Shown: positions 14,330 to 21,405, counted from the first letter of the stretch. The stretch: 21,405 nt of DNA from Campylobacterales bacterium (GCA_013388565.1 JACAEZ010000011.1:1-21405); one strand, 5' to 3'. Notes: generated by a model from the sequence alone, not told the origin. Translations and numbers: made by a program.

Positions 14330-15241
14330 TTGATAGATATTATATTATCTTTAATATCTGTCTATTTTTTTATTTTAATAGGCTTTATTGCCAAAAAACA
14401 TTTAAAAGAGAAGATAGATGAAAAAACATTGATATTTTTATCTATCTTCTATCTTCAACCAATACTAACATTTTGGGGATTAACAAAATCACCAATAAAT
14501 TTTAATCTAATAAGTTCACCAATAATTTATCTTTTAATAATAACAGTCGCACTACTATTTACAATCATGATGTCAAAAATAGTGTTTAAAAATGAAAAAG
14601 AGCAATCAATATCAATAGTAGCTCCACTAATAGGAAATACAGGAAACTTAGGTATTCCATTAGGAATTGCAATATTTGGTCAAGAAAGTGTAGCATACAC
14701 TACAATAATAAATATAGCAAATATATTTTTTACATATACAGTAGGTGTCTATTTTTACTCAAAAAGCTCTTTTTCAATTAAAGAGTCACTCAAAAATATA
14801 ATAAAAATTCCAGTAATTTGGTTTGCAATTGTAGCACTGATTTATAGCTATTTAGAAATTCAAACATCACCACACATTATACAAATGCTAAATATAGGGG
14901 CTTATAGCTCTATTGCTATTCAATTAATTATATTTGGAATATATCTAAGTAACTCAAAATTTAAATTAGATGAACTTAAATTAAATAGTGCAATTACATT
15001 TAATAAATTTATTCTACTTCCAATTATTGGCTATTTTATATTACAACTATTTAACATTCCAACAGATATAAAATTAATTATCATGTTAGAGTTGATTGTT
15101 CCACTAGCTGTTACAAATTTAAATTTAAGTGCATTATACGATTGTAAATCGCAAAGTGTAGCAACTGCTATATTTATCTCATCTGTACTATTTTTAGGAT
15201 TGATTTTTTTAGATTTGTATTTGATGAAAATTTTAATTTAA
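14330..15241 (+). CDS. AEC-family transporter (auxin efflux carrier-like permease)
   Basis: Inner-membrane permease of 303 residues, mostly hydrophobic, with about ten membrane helices in two similar halves. The family signature region APLIGNTGNLGIPLGIAIFG (about residues 100-119) is clear. The C-terminal half repeats the pattern with a helix near ELIVPLAVTNLNLSALY. Members export organic acids or other small anions; the substrate cannot be told here. The only usable start is TTG 14330, since the frame upstream reaches a stop at 14315 without ATG or GTG; AAAGAGA at 14318-14324 is a weak ribosome site. Its TAA stop overlaps the convergent cowN stop within the self-complementary TTAA at 15238-15241. 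Confidence 0.88.
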   Translation: MIDIILSLISVYFFILIGFIAKKHLKEKIDEKTLIFLSIFYLQPILTFWGLTKSPINFNLISSPIIYLLIITVALLFTIMMSKIVFKNEKEQSISIVAPLIGNTGNLGIPLGIAIFGQESVAYTTIINIANIFFTYTVGVYFYSKSSFSIKESLKNIIKIPVIWFAIVALIYSYLEIQTSPHIIQMLNIGAYSSIAIQLIIFGIYLSNSKFKLDELKLNSAITFNKFILLPIIGYFILQLFNIPTDIKLIIMLELIVPLAVTNLNLSALYDCKSQSVATAIFISSVLFLGLIFLDLYLMKILI

Positions 15242-15537
15242 CAACATTCAAGCTCTGCATTTTTTAAAACATCTATACCTTTTTGGAACTCATTTTCTTC
15301 AAATAAATCAGATAAATAAAATACATTTGAGCAAACTAAATATAAAATATCTCTATTACCATCTTTTGAAAACTCTTCTTTATAATTTATTGGTAATTGT
15401 TCACAAAATTTTATCCAAAATCCATTTTTCAAGTTTGGTTTTAATTTAAACAATTCATACATACAATCTAAAACATCTACTGCATTTTGATAACAGTCTA
15501 TATTTTGAAATGTTATATATCTATCTTTTTTTAACAT
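15238..15537 (-). CDS. cowN: CowN-like nitrogenase CO-protection protein
   Basis: A 99-residue protein matching what I know of CowN, a small factor that keeps nitrogenase working in the presence of carbon monoxide. Matching features in order: DRYITFQNIDCYQNA at 5-19 (family DRYVSF.GIDCDGNA), an FW pair (F40-W41), a DLFEENEF segment (77-84) before a helix, and the characteristic end ELECC (95-99). CowN proteins are about 90-100 residues, so this is full length. ATG 15537 is preceded on its strand by AAAGGT. A sigma-54-type promoter lies about 30 bases upstream, which fits control by nitrogen status or NifA. No nif structural genes are in the window; the neighbours are an unrelated permease and thiD. 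Confidence 0.85.
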   Translation of the reverse strand: MLKKDRYITFQNIDCYQNAVDVLDCMYELFKLKPNLKNGFWIKFCEQLPINYKEEFSKDGNRDILYLVCSNVFYLSDLFEENEFQKGIDVLKNAELECC

Positions 15538-15567
15538 CTTTTACCTTTTATTTTTACATATTTATTT

Positions 15568-15582
15568 GCATTTATAATTCCA
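15568..15582 (-). promoter_or_regulatory. Putative sigma-54 (-24/-12) promoter of cowN
   Basis: On the minus strand the sequence reads TGGAATTATAAATGC, giving the obligatory GG (-24) and GC (-12) separated by exactly 10 bases, with TGG-A and TGCA agreeing with the consensus TGGCAC-N5-TTGCA. The predicted transcript would start about 20 bases before the cowN ATG, leaving room for the AAAGGT ribosome site. No TGT-N10-ACA NifA site was found upstream in the intergenic space. The 129-base gap between cowN and thiD otherwise holds only AT-rich sequence that probably includes the thiD promoter. Confidence 0.5.
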
Positions 15583-15666
15583 TCACATATAAACTAACAT
15601 TTTTTATATACAAATAATTATCTAAAATTCATAATATACACATATAAAAATGTATGGAGTTTGTTC

Positions 15667-16461
15667 ATGAAAGTAGTACTTAGTATTGCAGGAAGTGATA
15701 GTAGTGGTGGAGCTGGTATTCAAGCTGATTTGAAAACATTTGAAGCTTTTGGTCTGTTTGGATGTAGTGCTATAACAGTTTTAACTGCACAAAATACAAC
15801 TGGAGTAACTGATATTTTTCCTGTTAGTCCGACATTTCTAAAAAATCAAATTAAAGCTGTTTTTGATGATTTTGATATAAGTGCTATAAAAATAGGGATG
15901 CTTTATTCAAATGAAATAATAGATACAGTAAAAAGTTTTATAAAAAATTTAAATATACCAATAGTTTTAGACCCAGTATTTATCTCAAAAGCAGGTTCAA
16001 ATTTGTTAAATGACGATACGATTGAAAACTTAAAAACTCTTTTTTCTTTTGTGAGTGTAATAACTCCAAATCAGTATGAGGCAAATAGGCTTTTTGGTTA
16101 TAAAATTGGAGATATTGATTCTTTAGATGAAATTTTAACACTTCCTTGTAGAGTCGTGATAAAAAATCATAAAATAGAGATAAATAATAATATTCGTTCT
16201 ATTGATACTATGTATCATGGAAGAGAAAAAAGTGTATTTGATACACCTTTTATAGAAAATAATAACTATCATGGAACAGGATGTAGCTTTTCAAGTGCAA
16301 TTACAGCAAATTTAGCTCTTGGAAAAAGTATTGAAGAGTCTATAAAAGAGGCTAAAAAATTTATCTATTGTGCAATTAAAAATGCTCCAAAAATTGGTCA
16401 TGGAAGTGGACCTATAGGACATAAAGTAGCTGGTGAAATATGTTTAATGGAAAAAAATTAA
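15667..16461 (+). CDS. thiD: Hydroxymethylpyrimidine (phosphate) kinase ThiD
   Basis: Phosphorylates HMP and HMP-phosphate to HMP-diphosphate, the pyrimidine half of thiamine. The 264-residue ribokinase-fold protein shows LSIAGSDSSGGAGIQADLKTF-type N-terminal binding motif (5-25), AQNTTGV (41-47), KIGMLY (75-80), VLDPVF (100-105), TPNQYEA (133-139) and the anion-hole motif YHGTGCSFSSAI (201-212). The usual KGGH segment after the TPN motif is replaced by VVIKNHK (163-169), and the following part is shortened. I chose ATG 15667 because GGAG at 15656-15659 is correctly spaced; the TTG at 15661 is too close. It is followed after 15 bases by a THI5/NMT1-like gene, so this is a small thiamine operon. 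Confidence 0.93.
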   Translation: MKVVLSIAGSDSSGGAGIQADLKTFEAFGLFGCSAITVLTAQNTTGVTDIFPVSPTFLKNQIKAVFDDFDISAIKIGMLYSNEIIDTVKSFIKNLNIPIVLDPVFISKAGSNLLNDDTIENLKTLFSFVSVITPNQYEANRLFGYKIGDIDSLDEILTLPCRVVIKNHKIEINNNIRSIDTMYHGREKSVFDTPFIENNNYHGTGCSFSSAITANLALGKSIEESIKEAKKFIYCAIKNAPKIGHGSGPIGHKVAGEICLMEKN

Positions 16462-16476
16462 AAAGGAGAAAATAGT

Positions 16477-17373
16477 ATGACAAAAATAAAAGTAGCTCTT
16501 GAGTGGTTTTTAAATCCTGACCATTTACCATTTATTGCGGGGATTAAATTAAAAAAATATAGGGAGGCTGGTTTAGATGTTGAAATTTTTGAGCCAAATG
16601 AACATTATGATGGATTTGAGATGCTGAAAAAAGAGTTGGTGGATATTCATGTAAATGAACCTTTACATCTATTTGAACACTATTTTGATGGTATAAAATC
16701 ATTAGGTTGTTTTTTTGAAACAAGAGGTGGTGTGATGATTAAAAAAGAGAGTATCGAAAAACTTCAAAAAAATGAAAAAATAAAAATAACAACACCAGCT
16801 TCAAATGATGTAACAAATAAGATAGGTTTTGAGATATTATCAAGGTATGCAAAAAAACAAGGATTTGAGTTAGATTGTGAAAATGTAGAGTTTATTCAGA
16901 CAGATTTTTATCATATAAAAAATTTAAAAAGTGGTTTGTATGATGGTGCATGGCTTTGTTTTTATAACTTTGAAGGTATAGAAGCTGATTTTGAAGGGAT
17001 TGAATATCTATTTATTGATAGTTTTATATCCCCTTATCCAAATTTTAGTGCATTAGAGCTTATGAGTACAAATAGTGTAATTTCTACAAAAGGTGAAGCT
17101 ATTTGTAAATTTTTGGAGATTACAGATGTCATGAGTGAATATTGTAAAAATAATATTGAAGTTGCTAAATGTCTATTTTATGACTATACAAAGCAACCAA
17201 ATTCTGCTTTAATGGATAAGATTATTGAAGATACAGTAACTAGATTTGTAAAACCTATAAAAAGCGATGGCAGTAAATGGTTTGAACTTTACACTTTTTT
17301 AAATCAGCTTCAAATATCAAACTTAACTAAAATAGAATATGACAATATTTGGGCAAATCATGAAAAAGTATAG
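16477..17373 (+). CDS. Cytosolic THI5/NMT1-like protein
   Basis: A 298-residue protein of the NMT1/THI5 fold (periplasmic-binding-protein type II), related to the pyrimidine-binding protein ThiY and to yeast HMP-P synthase Thi5. The start MTKIKVALEWFLNPDHLPFI is typical (cf. LNWxPxxxHxP). There is no signal peptide, so it acts in the cytosol. The iron-binding CCCFC of yeast Thi5 is absent. In my rough alignment Thi5 H66, the histidine consumed to make the pyrimidine, falls on H64 (NEPLHLF), while the PLP lysine K62 falls on N60. It follows thiD behind a strong AAGGAG, so it likely handles thiamine pyrimidine precursors, but whether as enzyme or binding protein is open. No ABC transporter genes adjoin it. 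Confidence 0.82.
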   Translation: MTKIKVALEWFLNPDHLPFIAGIKLKKYREAGLDVEIFEPNEHYDGFEMLKKELVDIHVNEPLHLFEHYFDGIKSLGCFFETRGGVMIKKESIEKLQKNEKIKITTPASNDVTNKIGFEILSRYAKKQGFELDCENVEFIQTDFYHIKNLKSGLYDGAWLCFYNFEGIEADFEGIEYLFIDSFISPYPNFSALELMSTNSVISTKGEAICKFLEITDVMSEYCKNNIEVAKCLFYDYTKQPNSALMDKIIEDTVTRFVKPIKSDGSKWFELYTFLNQLQISNLTKIEYDNIWANHEKV

Positions 17374-17402
17374 AAGGTTAGAAAAATATTTTTTTAACCT
17401 TC
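17373..17402. terminator. Bidirectional terminator hairpin between convergent operons
   Basis: Arms GAAGGTTA (17373-17380) and TAACCTTC (17395-17402) are perfect inverted repeats around an A-run/T-run core (17382-17394) that can extend the stem. Both flanking genes stop inside it: thi5-like TAG at 17371-17373 and LytTR TAA at 17394-17396 on the minus strand. T-rich sequence follows on both strands. It can terminate the thiD and the oxidoreductase/LytS/LytTR transcripts. Confidence 0.65.
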
Positions 17403-18092
17403 CATTATTTTAAAATAGTTTCTAAAATTTTTAGCCCCATCTTTACTTGAATATATTACATCTTTTATATCAATAAAACTAAACTCTATTTTACTTTGTT
17501 CGAATGTATTCATCTGTTTTATCTTGTTTAAATTTATCAAATAAGACCTATGTATTCTAAAAAATTCATAATCTTTAAGCATAATTTCTATTTGTGAGAT
17601 TGTTTTATTGTAATAAAAAAAGTTATCTTTTGTTCTAAAAATAACCTCATATAAATCAGATTTTATATAGTAAATATCATCTGGTTTTAATAGATAAAAT
17701 TCATCTTTATCTTTTGTCAAAAATTTAATATCTCTATTTTTAGAAATAGCACTCACTCTATCTATGGCATTTTTTAAATCTTCTTTTGTGTATGGTTTTA
17801 ATAGATAGTGAATTGCTCCAACATTAAAAGCTTCTATCGAATGCTCTTTATAAGCTGTTTGATAAATTATTGCACTGTTTGGAGATATTTGCTTTATTTT
17901 ACGACCCAAATCTATTCCATTAATATCTGGCATATTAATATCAAGAATAAAAATATCAAATGAACTCTTTTCCATAAGTTGCAAACATTCAGTGCTATTT
18001 TCAGCTATTTGTAATTCAAAATCAAAACTACTTAAAAGCCTATGTAGCCTATCTCTTGCCAATTTTTCATCATCTACTGCTAATATCTTCAT
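17394..18092 (-). CDS. LytTR-family response regulator
   Basis: Two-domain transcription regulator of 232 residues. Receiver domain at 1-120 with D7-D8, phospho-acceptor D51 in FILDINMPDING, T79 and K99 in YLLKPYT. LytTR DNA-binding domain at about 130-228, with DIYYIKSDLYEVIFRTKDN and the conserved FFRIHRSYLINLNKI. Regulators of this type bind direct repeats upstream of a few target genes. It overlaps the LytS-type kinase gene by 23 bases, so it is its partner. It is the last gene of the minus-strand operon, ending in the bidirectional hairpin at 17373-17402. Confidence 0.95.
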   Translation of the reverse strand: MKILAVDDEKLARDRLHRLLSSFDFELQIAENSTECLQLMEKSSFDIFILDINMPDINGIDLGRKIKQISPNSAIIYQTAYKEHSIEAFNVGAIHYLLKPYTKEDLKNAIDRVSAISKNRDIKFLTKDKDEFYLLKPDDIYYIKSDLYEVIFRTKDNFFYYNKTISQIEIMLKDYEFFRIHRSYLINLNKIKQMNTFEQSKIEFSFIDIKDVIYSSKDGAKNFRNYFKIMEG

Positions 18093-19089
18093 GACACTTT
18101 CTTATAATAATCAAATATGTTGGATTATTTTTATCTTCTATCAAAACATCTCCATTGAATAATATATTGACTCTTTCTTTAAGATTTTGTAACCCTATTT
18201 TAAATTTTTCATCACAAATTGGTAAACCACTATTTTTTACTCTTATCAAAATCTGTTTGTTATATTCAAAACTAATATCTATTTGAAAATTATCTTGATG
18301 TTTAAAACCATGTTTAATACCGTTTTCGACAATTAATTGAATTGAAAATTTTGGTATTTTTTCATTTAAAAAAGGTTCGCTATTTTCAATTTTTAAATTT
18401 ATCTTGTTGTTAAATCTAATATTTTCTAATTCAATATATCTTTTAACATTTTCAATCTCCTCTTTTATGCTAAAAATAGAAACCTCTTCCATGGAACTTC
18501 TTAAAAATTTTGATAATTTCAAAATCATATCTTCACTTTTATTTGTATCAACATGAATTAACTCAACAAGTGAATTTAAAGAGTTAAATAAAAAATGTGG
18601 ATTTAGTTGTGTTTCAAGTGATTTAAGTCTGCTTTGAAGTAATCTTGTTTCATTCTCCTCTTTTATATTTTTGATTTTTACTATTTCATATATCAAAGCA
18701 CCAATAAAATATGTAAAAGTTCCAATAAAAATAGCAAAAATAGTAATGTGGTGTTTTATTTTTTCAATTAATAATATATTGAAATATTCAGATATAAAAA
18801 AAGATATAAAAGTTGCACAAAAACCACTTAAAAATGAGAATATCATAGCCAAAATCAGCCAATATTTTTTATTAACATTTGGCAAAATTTTATTGTTTAA
18901 AACAGTTATTGCTAACTTTGAAGATAATGTTATATTTAACCCTAAAATAAATCCAAACAAAAAACCATCATATAAGTTTGAACCAACCAAAAAATAGCTA
19001 AAAATTGACATTAGAGTTGAAATAAAAACTCCAATGATTATAATTTTTAACCAATCTTGTTTTTTTATAGAAAGTTCTATATGTTTCAT
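18070..19089 (-). CDS. LytS-type membrane sensor histidine kinase
   Basis: 339 residues: four predicted membrane helices (about 14-34, 41-63, 76-100, 114-137) with short loops, so sensing is probably in the membrane, then a short coiled region and a His_kinase/HATPase module. Phospho-acceptor H165 lies in the family motif QLNPHFLFNSLNSL (161-174); N box QLIVENGIKHG (251-261); the closing motif IGLQNLKERV (298-307). The G1 box is weak, reading VKNSGLP rather than DNG, which is common in this family. Its ATG overlaps the oxidoreductase stop by 4 bases (ATGA) and its 3' end overlaps the LytTR gene, so the three genes are translationally coupled. The stimulus is not evident. Confidence 0.92.
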   Translation of the reverse strand: MKHIELSIKKQDWLKIIIIGVFISTLMSIFSYFLVGSNLYDGFLFGFILGLNITLSSKLAITVLNNKILPNVNKKYWLILAMIFSFLSGFCATFISFFISEYFNILLIEKIKHHITIFAIFIGTFTYFIGALIYEIVKIKNIKEENETRLLQSRLKSLETQLNPHFLFNSLNSLVELIHVDTNKSEDMILKLSKFLRSSMEEVSIFSIKEEIENVKRYIELENIRFNNKINLKIENSEPFLNEKIPKFSIQLIVENGIKHGFKHQDNFQIDISFEYNKQILIRVKNSGLPICDEKFKIGLQNLKERVNILFNGDVLIEDKNNPTYLIIIRKCHEDISSR

Positions 19090-20492
19090 GACAATCTTTT
19101 TTCCAGATTTCTAACCCCCATGGCAACTCCTAACCAACCTTGAGATGCAAATGTTGTATCGCCAACTAAATAGAGTCCTTTTATAGGTGTTATATTAGAT
19201 GGAATATTATAAAACAAATTATCTTTAGTTACAGGAATTCCGCCAACTGTCGCTCTATTTATAAATTTTTTAAATGTTTTTGGAGTTGCACAAAAACTAT
19301 TTTTTATCATATCGTTTGAAATATTTAACTTTTCATGTAGTACAGTTAAAATATAGTTTGATAAGATAATTTTTTTATATTCATACTCCTCTTCCCAATC
19401 ACTAACTTTTATGTGAACAGATATAGTTACACTATTTTTTAATTTATCATCAAGTTTGTCTCCAAAAGAGACAAAAATAGAGTTTGAAATAGTAAAAGGA
19501 AGTGTATCATTTGTAATAATTTGATAATGATGTTCTAAATTTAAATGTTGTTTCAACTCCAAATATAGCATAAAAGCACCAATATCACTATTTAACTTTT
19601 GATATTTTTTAAAATAATTTACAGTTTGCTTATCCTCAAATAGTTCTATCGAATCAAATATAGTGGAATTTAAGATAATATTTTTTACCTCATAACTACT
19701 ATCTTTTGTATGAATTATGAAAAAATCTTCTATTTTTTTTATCTTTTGTACAAAAGTGTTGGTTTTAGTTATCAAAATTTGTTTTCTCATCTCATCAAAA
19801 ATAGCTCCCATTCCACCATATATGTAGTAGTTTTGTTGAAAATGGTATCCTAAAGCAAGGGCTGATGTAAGAAAATTTATTTCATCTGTTTTTGCTTGTG
19901 CTACTATTAAACATTGATTATCCAAAAAATTTAGATAATCGCTATCTATATTATTATCAAAAAATTTAGATATAAACTCTTTAGCAGTTACAAACAGATA
20001 TTTATAAAATTTGAAAAATATAGTTTTAAAAGAGTAAATTGATTTTATATTATTTATAAAATTTGCACTATCATAAAAGTAATCATCAATTAAATAAAAA
20101 TCTCTATTTATTTCAAATATAAGCTTCCAAAACTCTAAATTCTTTTTGTGGTAAAAAGCACTATTTATACTATCAATAAATTTGTCAAAATCTTCATATC
20201 TATAGACTGTTTTATCTTTTATTTTAACACAAAGTGCAAAGTCAAGCCGTTTTTTTTTAAAATCAATTTGATGTTTTCTAAAAAAATTTCTCAAAACTTG
20301 ATTATTGAAACCAGCAAAAGTTGTAGCTCCAGTATTAAAAAAACAACCAGACCTTTTGAAAGTAGAACTACATCCACCAAGATATGACTCTTTTTCAAAC
20401 AGTATAGTTGTCAATTTTTTTGAAAGCAAAACCGCACTCATGCACCCACCAATACCACCGCCAATAATCCCAAAATCAATAGCTTTTTTCAC
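19086..20492 (-). CDS. FAD-dependent oxidoreductase of the CrtI/phytoene desaturase-like superfamily
   Basis: 468-residue flavoprotein. The N-terminal dinucleotide-binding motif GIIGGGIGGC (8-17), ending with E33 and the GG of ESYLGGCSSTF (35-45), is the pattern of amine-oxidase/CrtI-like enzymes. A C-terminal FAD motif IKGLYLVGDTTFASQGWLGV (about 440-462) closes the fold. Such enzymes desaturate or isomerise carotenoids or oxidise amines and retinoid-like lipids. No carotenoid synthesis genes are near, so the substrate is unknown. Two halves of the substrate domain contain many aromatic residues. The start is GTG 20492; the overlapping ATG at 20494 runs directly into TGA. TAGGT lies about 10 bases upstream. 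It is first in an operon with a LytS/LytTR pair, which may regulate it. Confidence 0.87.
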   Translation of the reverse strand: MKKAIDFGIIGGGIGGCMSAVLLSKKLTTILFEKESYLGGCSSTFKRSGCFFNTGATTFAGFNNQVLRNFFRKHQIDFKKKRLDFALCVKIKDKTVYRYEDFDKFIDSINSAFYHKKNLEFWKLIFEINRDFYLIDDYFYDSANFINNIKSIYSFKTIFFKFYKYLFVTAKEFISKFFDNNIDSDYLNFLDNQCLIVAQAKTDEINFLTSALALGYHFQQNYYIYGGMGAIFDEMRKQILITKTNTFVQKIKKIEDFFIIHTKDSSYEVKNIILNSTIFDSIELFEDKQTVNYFKKYQKLNSDIGAFMLYLELKQHLNLEHHYQIITNDTLPFTISNSIFVSFGDKLDDKLKNSVTISVHIKVSDWEEEYEYKKIILSNYILTVLHEKLNISNDMIKNSFCATPKTFKKFINRATVGGIPVTKDNLFYNIPSNITPIKGLYLVGDTTFASQGWLGVAMGVRNLEKRLS

Positions 20493-20701
20493 ATATTTTA
20501 CCTATAAACCTTTTTGTTTATACTATCTTTTAACAAAATTTTTTAGTAGGCTTAAAATGACAATTCATAAAAAACACACATTCAATAAATATCATCAACA
20601 GATGGGCTTAAGAGCAGTATTAAATATAAAAGCATCATATACATCAGCTAAAGCCAAGGAGGTTTTTTTATGGAAAATAATTAATTTTTATTTTTTTTTA
20701 A
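20493..20701. promoter_or_regulatory. Intergenic region with overlapping divergent -10-like elements
   Basis: A 209-base gap between the oxidoreductase operon (leaving leftward) and the end of the ABM gene. At 20517-20525 the sequence TTTATACTA gives a TATACT -10-like element rightward, and its complement (GTATAAAC) gives a TATAAA element leftward for the oxidoreductase. Campylobacterota promoters often lack a clear -35 box, and none is obvious here. The rest holds a possible small gene (separate entry) and a perfect AAGGAGG at about 20656-20662 followed by T7 and a four-codon frame. Confidence 0.3.
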
Positions 20702-20748
20702 CTATCCATTTAGCATACTCAAAGCATTTGAAGATTTATCTTTTGTAA
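20557..20748 (+). CDS. Possible small basic protein (doubtful)
   Basis: An open frame of 63 codons starting at ATG 20557, 33 bases downstream of a -10-like TATACT, with a weak TAGG site. The first part is rich in His and Lys (MTIHKKHTFNKYHQQMGLRA) and then has SYTSAKAKE; the last third is hydrophobic and low in information because it runs through a T-tract and then antisense through the end of the ABM gene. I recognise no family. A regulatory RNA or leader would explain the same stretch. Low confidence as a gene. Confidence 0.25.
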   Translation: MTIHKKHTFNKYHQQMGLRAVLNIKASYTSAKAKEVFLWKIINFYFFLTIHLAYSKHLKIYLL

Positions 20749-20992
20749 ATGGTTCAAAATTAGCTTTGTAGTGTTTATAATGAGCTGAATTTTGATGTCC
20801 TTTTAAAGCCTCATCATCTGCCCAACTTTCGATTACTACGAATGTATCTGGTTTTTCTACCATTTGATAGATGTTATACAGCAAACAACCATTTGATTTT
20901 CTTGATGGTTCAACCATCGTTTCAAGAAGAGCTTTAAGCTCTTCTATACTCTCTTCTTTAGCTACAAAAACTACCTGTTTTGTGATACTCAT
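20702..20992 (-). CDS. ABM-domain protein (YgiN-type putative quinol monooxygenase)
   Basis: Small cytosolic protein of 96 residues with the dimeric alpha/beta ferredoxin-like fold of antibiotic-biosynthesis monooxygenases. Typical pattern: QVVFVAKEES, helix EELKALLETMVEPSRKSNGCLLYNIYQ (25-50), FVVIESWADDEALKGHQNS (about 55-73) and the HYKHYKANFEPF helix, with the conserved W and H of YgiN-like proteins. Members oxidise quinols or related aromatics without cofactor, or degrade heme; no heme-degrading Asn/Trp pair can be assigned safely. ATG 20992-20990 overlaps the htpG stop (ATGA), so it is made with htpG and may serve in stress response. Confidence 0.88.
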   Translation of the reverse strand: MSITKQVVFVAKEESIEELKALLETMVEPSRKSNGCLLYNIYQMVEKPDTFVVIESWADDEALKGHQNSAHYKHYKANFEPFTKDKSSNALSMLNG

Positions 20993-21405
20993 ATGCTAGT
21001 TCCTAAAATTTTATTTACTCTTTTTGTGAAACTTACAATATCTTTAACCTTCATGCCCTCAATCAATTTTGCTTGGTCAAGCAAGATATATGCTACATCT
21101 TCTAAATTTGAAAAGTTGTTTGAACTATTCATTTTATTAAATATTTGGTGATTTAAATTCACTTCTAAAATAGGTTTTATTTCAGGAAGTTCTTTATCTT
21201 GCCCCATTTGTTTTAAGATTTGTTGCATTGCAAAACTTGGGTCATTTTGGTCAAATACCAAACATGCAGGAGATTCTACAAGCTTGTTACTAACTTTTAC
21301 ATCTTTTACTTCATCTTTTAAAATCTCTTTTAGTTTCTCTAAAAGTTCATTGTTTGTTTCGTTTGGTTTCTCTTCCTCTTTTTTCTCATCTTCTGTTTTT
21401 TCGTC
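20989..21405 (-). CDS. htpG: Molecular chaperone HtpG (Hsp90), C-terminal part
   Basis: Last 138 residues of the bacterial Hsp90; the frame continues through the window edge without a stop, so the 5' part is missing. Recognised by the C-terminal dimerisation domain: ESPACLVFDQNDPSFAMQQI, then LKQMGQ, the ELPEIKPILEVNLNHQIF core and the closing LEDVAYILLDQAKLIEGM helix. Upstream of this is a highly acidic and lysine-rich stretch (DEKTEDEKKEEEKPNE), then KLKEILKDEVKDVKVSNKL. The TTG at 21261 is an internal leucine, not a start. HtpG is an ATP-driven chaperone active in protein remodelling and stress. It ends ILGTSI, overlapping the start of the ABM gene by 4 bases. Confidence 0.94.
   Translation of the reverse strand, partial: DEKTEDEKKEEEKPNETNNELLEKLKEILKDEVKDVKVSNKLVESPACLVFDQNDPSFAMQQILKQMGQDKELPEIKPILEVNLNHQIFNKMNSSNNFSNLEDVAYILLDQAKLIEGMKVKDIVSFTKRVNKILGTSI

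Noticed and set aside
15583..15660. NifA upstream activator site for cowN
   Set aside because: No TGT-N10-ACA was found between the -24 element and thiD.
15538..15666. Possible TPP riboswitch before thiD
   Set aside because: No CTGAGA or other conserved thi-box sequence is present, and the gap is only 129 bases of very AT-rich sequence shared with the cowN promoter.
18671..18997. Rightward frame of 108 codons inside the LytS-type gene
   Set aside because: It is antisense to a clear histidine kinase with membrane helices and has no recognisable motif.
20305..20560. Upstream part of the rightward frame ending at 20748
   Set aside because: It is antisense to the FAD-binding region of the oxidoreductase; only the part after 20557 lies in free sequence.

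Overview
The window is very AT-rich, dense in coding sequence, and uses short AAGG-type ribosome sites with occasional TTG/GTG starts. Gene content and protein style (Aer-like PAS, CZB domain, CowN, chemotaxis paralogues) suggest a Campylobacterota bacterium, most likely an Arcobacter-type organism. A CowN-like protein suggests a nitrogen fixer. This assignment is by pattern recognition and was not checked against a database.

Region 1 (1-14077) is one same-strand array of chemosensory genes with gaps of 0-30 bases. In order it encodes: a receptor (5' end outside the window) with two receptor signalling tips; a protein of three CheW domains; CheB; a HEAT-repeat protein; CheR; a CheY; a small CheZ-like protein; a second CheY; a long CheA; a CheW split by a zinc-binding CZB domain; a small STAS-like protein; a ParA ATPase; a REC-PAS-histidine kinase whose PAS resembles the FAD-binding PAS of Aer; and a response regulator with a long C-terminal extension ending in a CheZ-like tail. 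It looks like a complete accessory chemosensory pathway with receptor, adaptors, kinase, adaptation enzymes, phosphatase, positioning ATPase and redox/zinc inputs. No flagellar or pilus gene is present to reveal the output. A small Cys-rich protein and an AEC-family transporter follow on the same strand.

Region 2 (15238-17402) holds a convergent cowN homologue behind a plausible sigma-54 promoter, then thiD and a cytosolic THI5/NMT1-like protein, closed by a bidirectional terminator hairpin.

Region 3 (17394-20492, minus strand) is a coupled operon of an FAD-dependent CrtI-like oxidoreductase, a LytS-type membrane sensor kinase and a LytTR response regulator. Region 4 (20702-21405, minus strand) is the 3' end of htpG translationally coupled to an antibiotic-biosynthesis-monooxygenase (ABM) domain protein. 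No tRNA, rRNA, insertion sequence or CRISPR array was seen.

The best candidate for something little described is the chemosensory array. It combines a two-tipped receptor, a triple CheW, a zinc-sensing CheW, a minimal CheZ, ParA and a flavin-type sensor kinase in one transcription unit.
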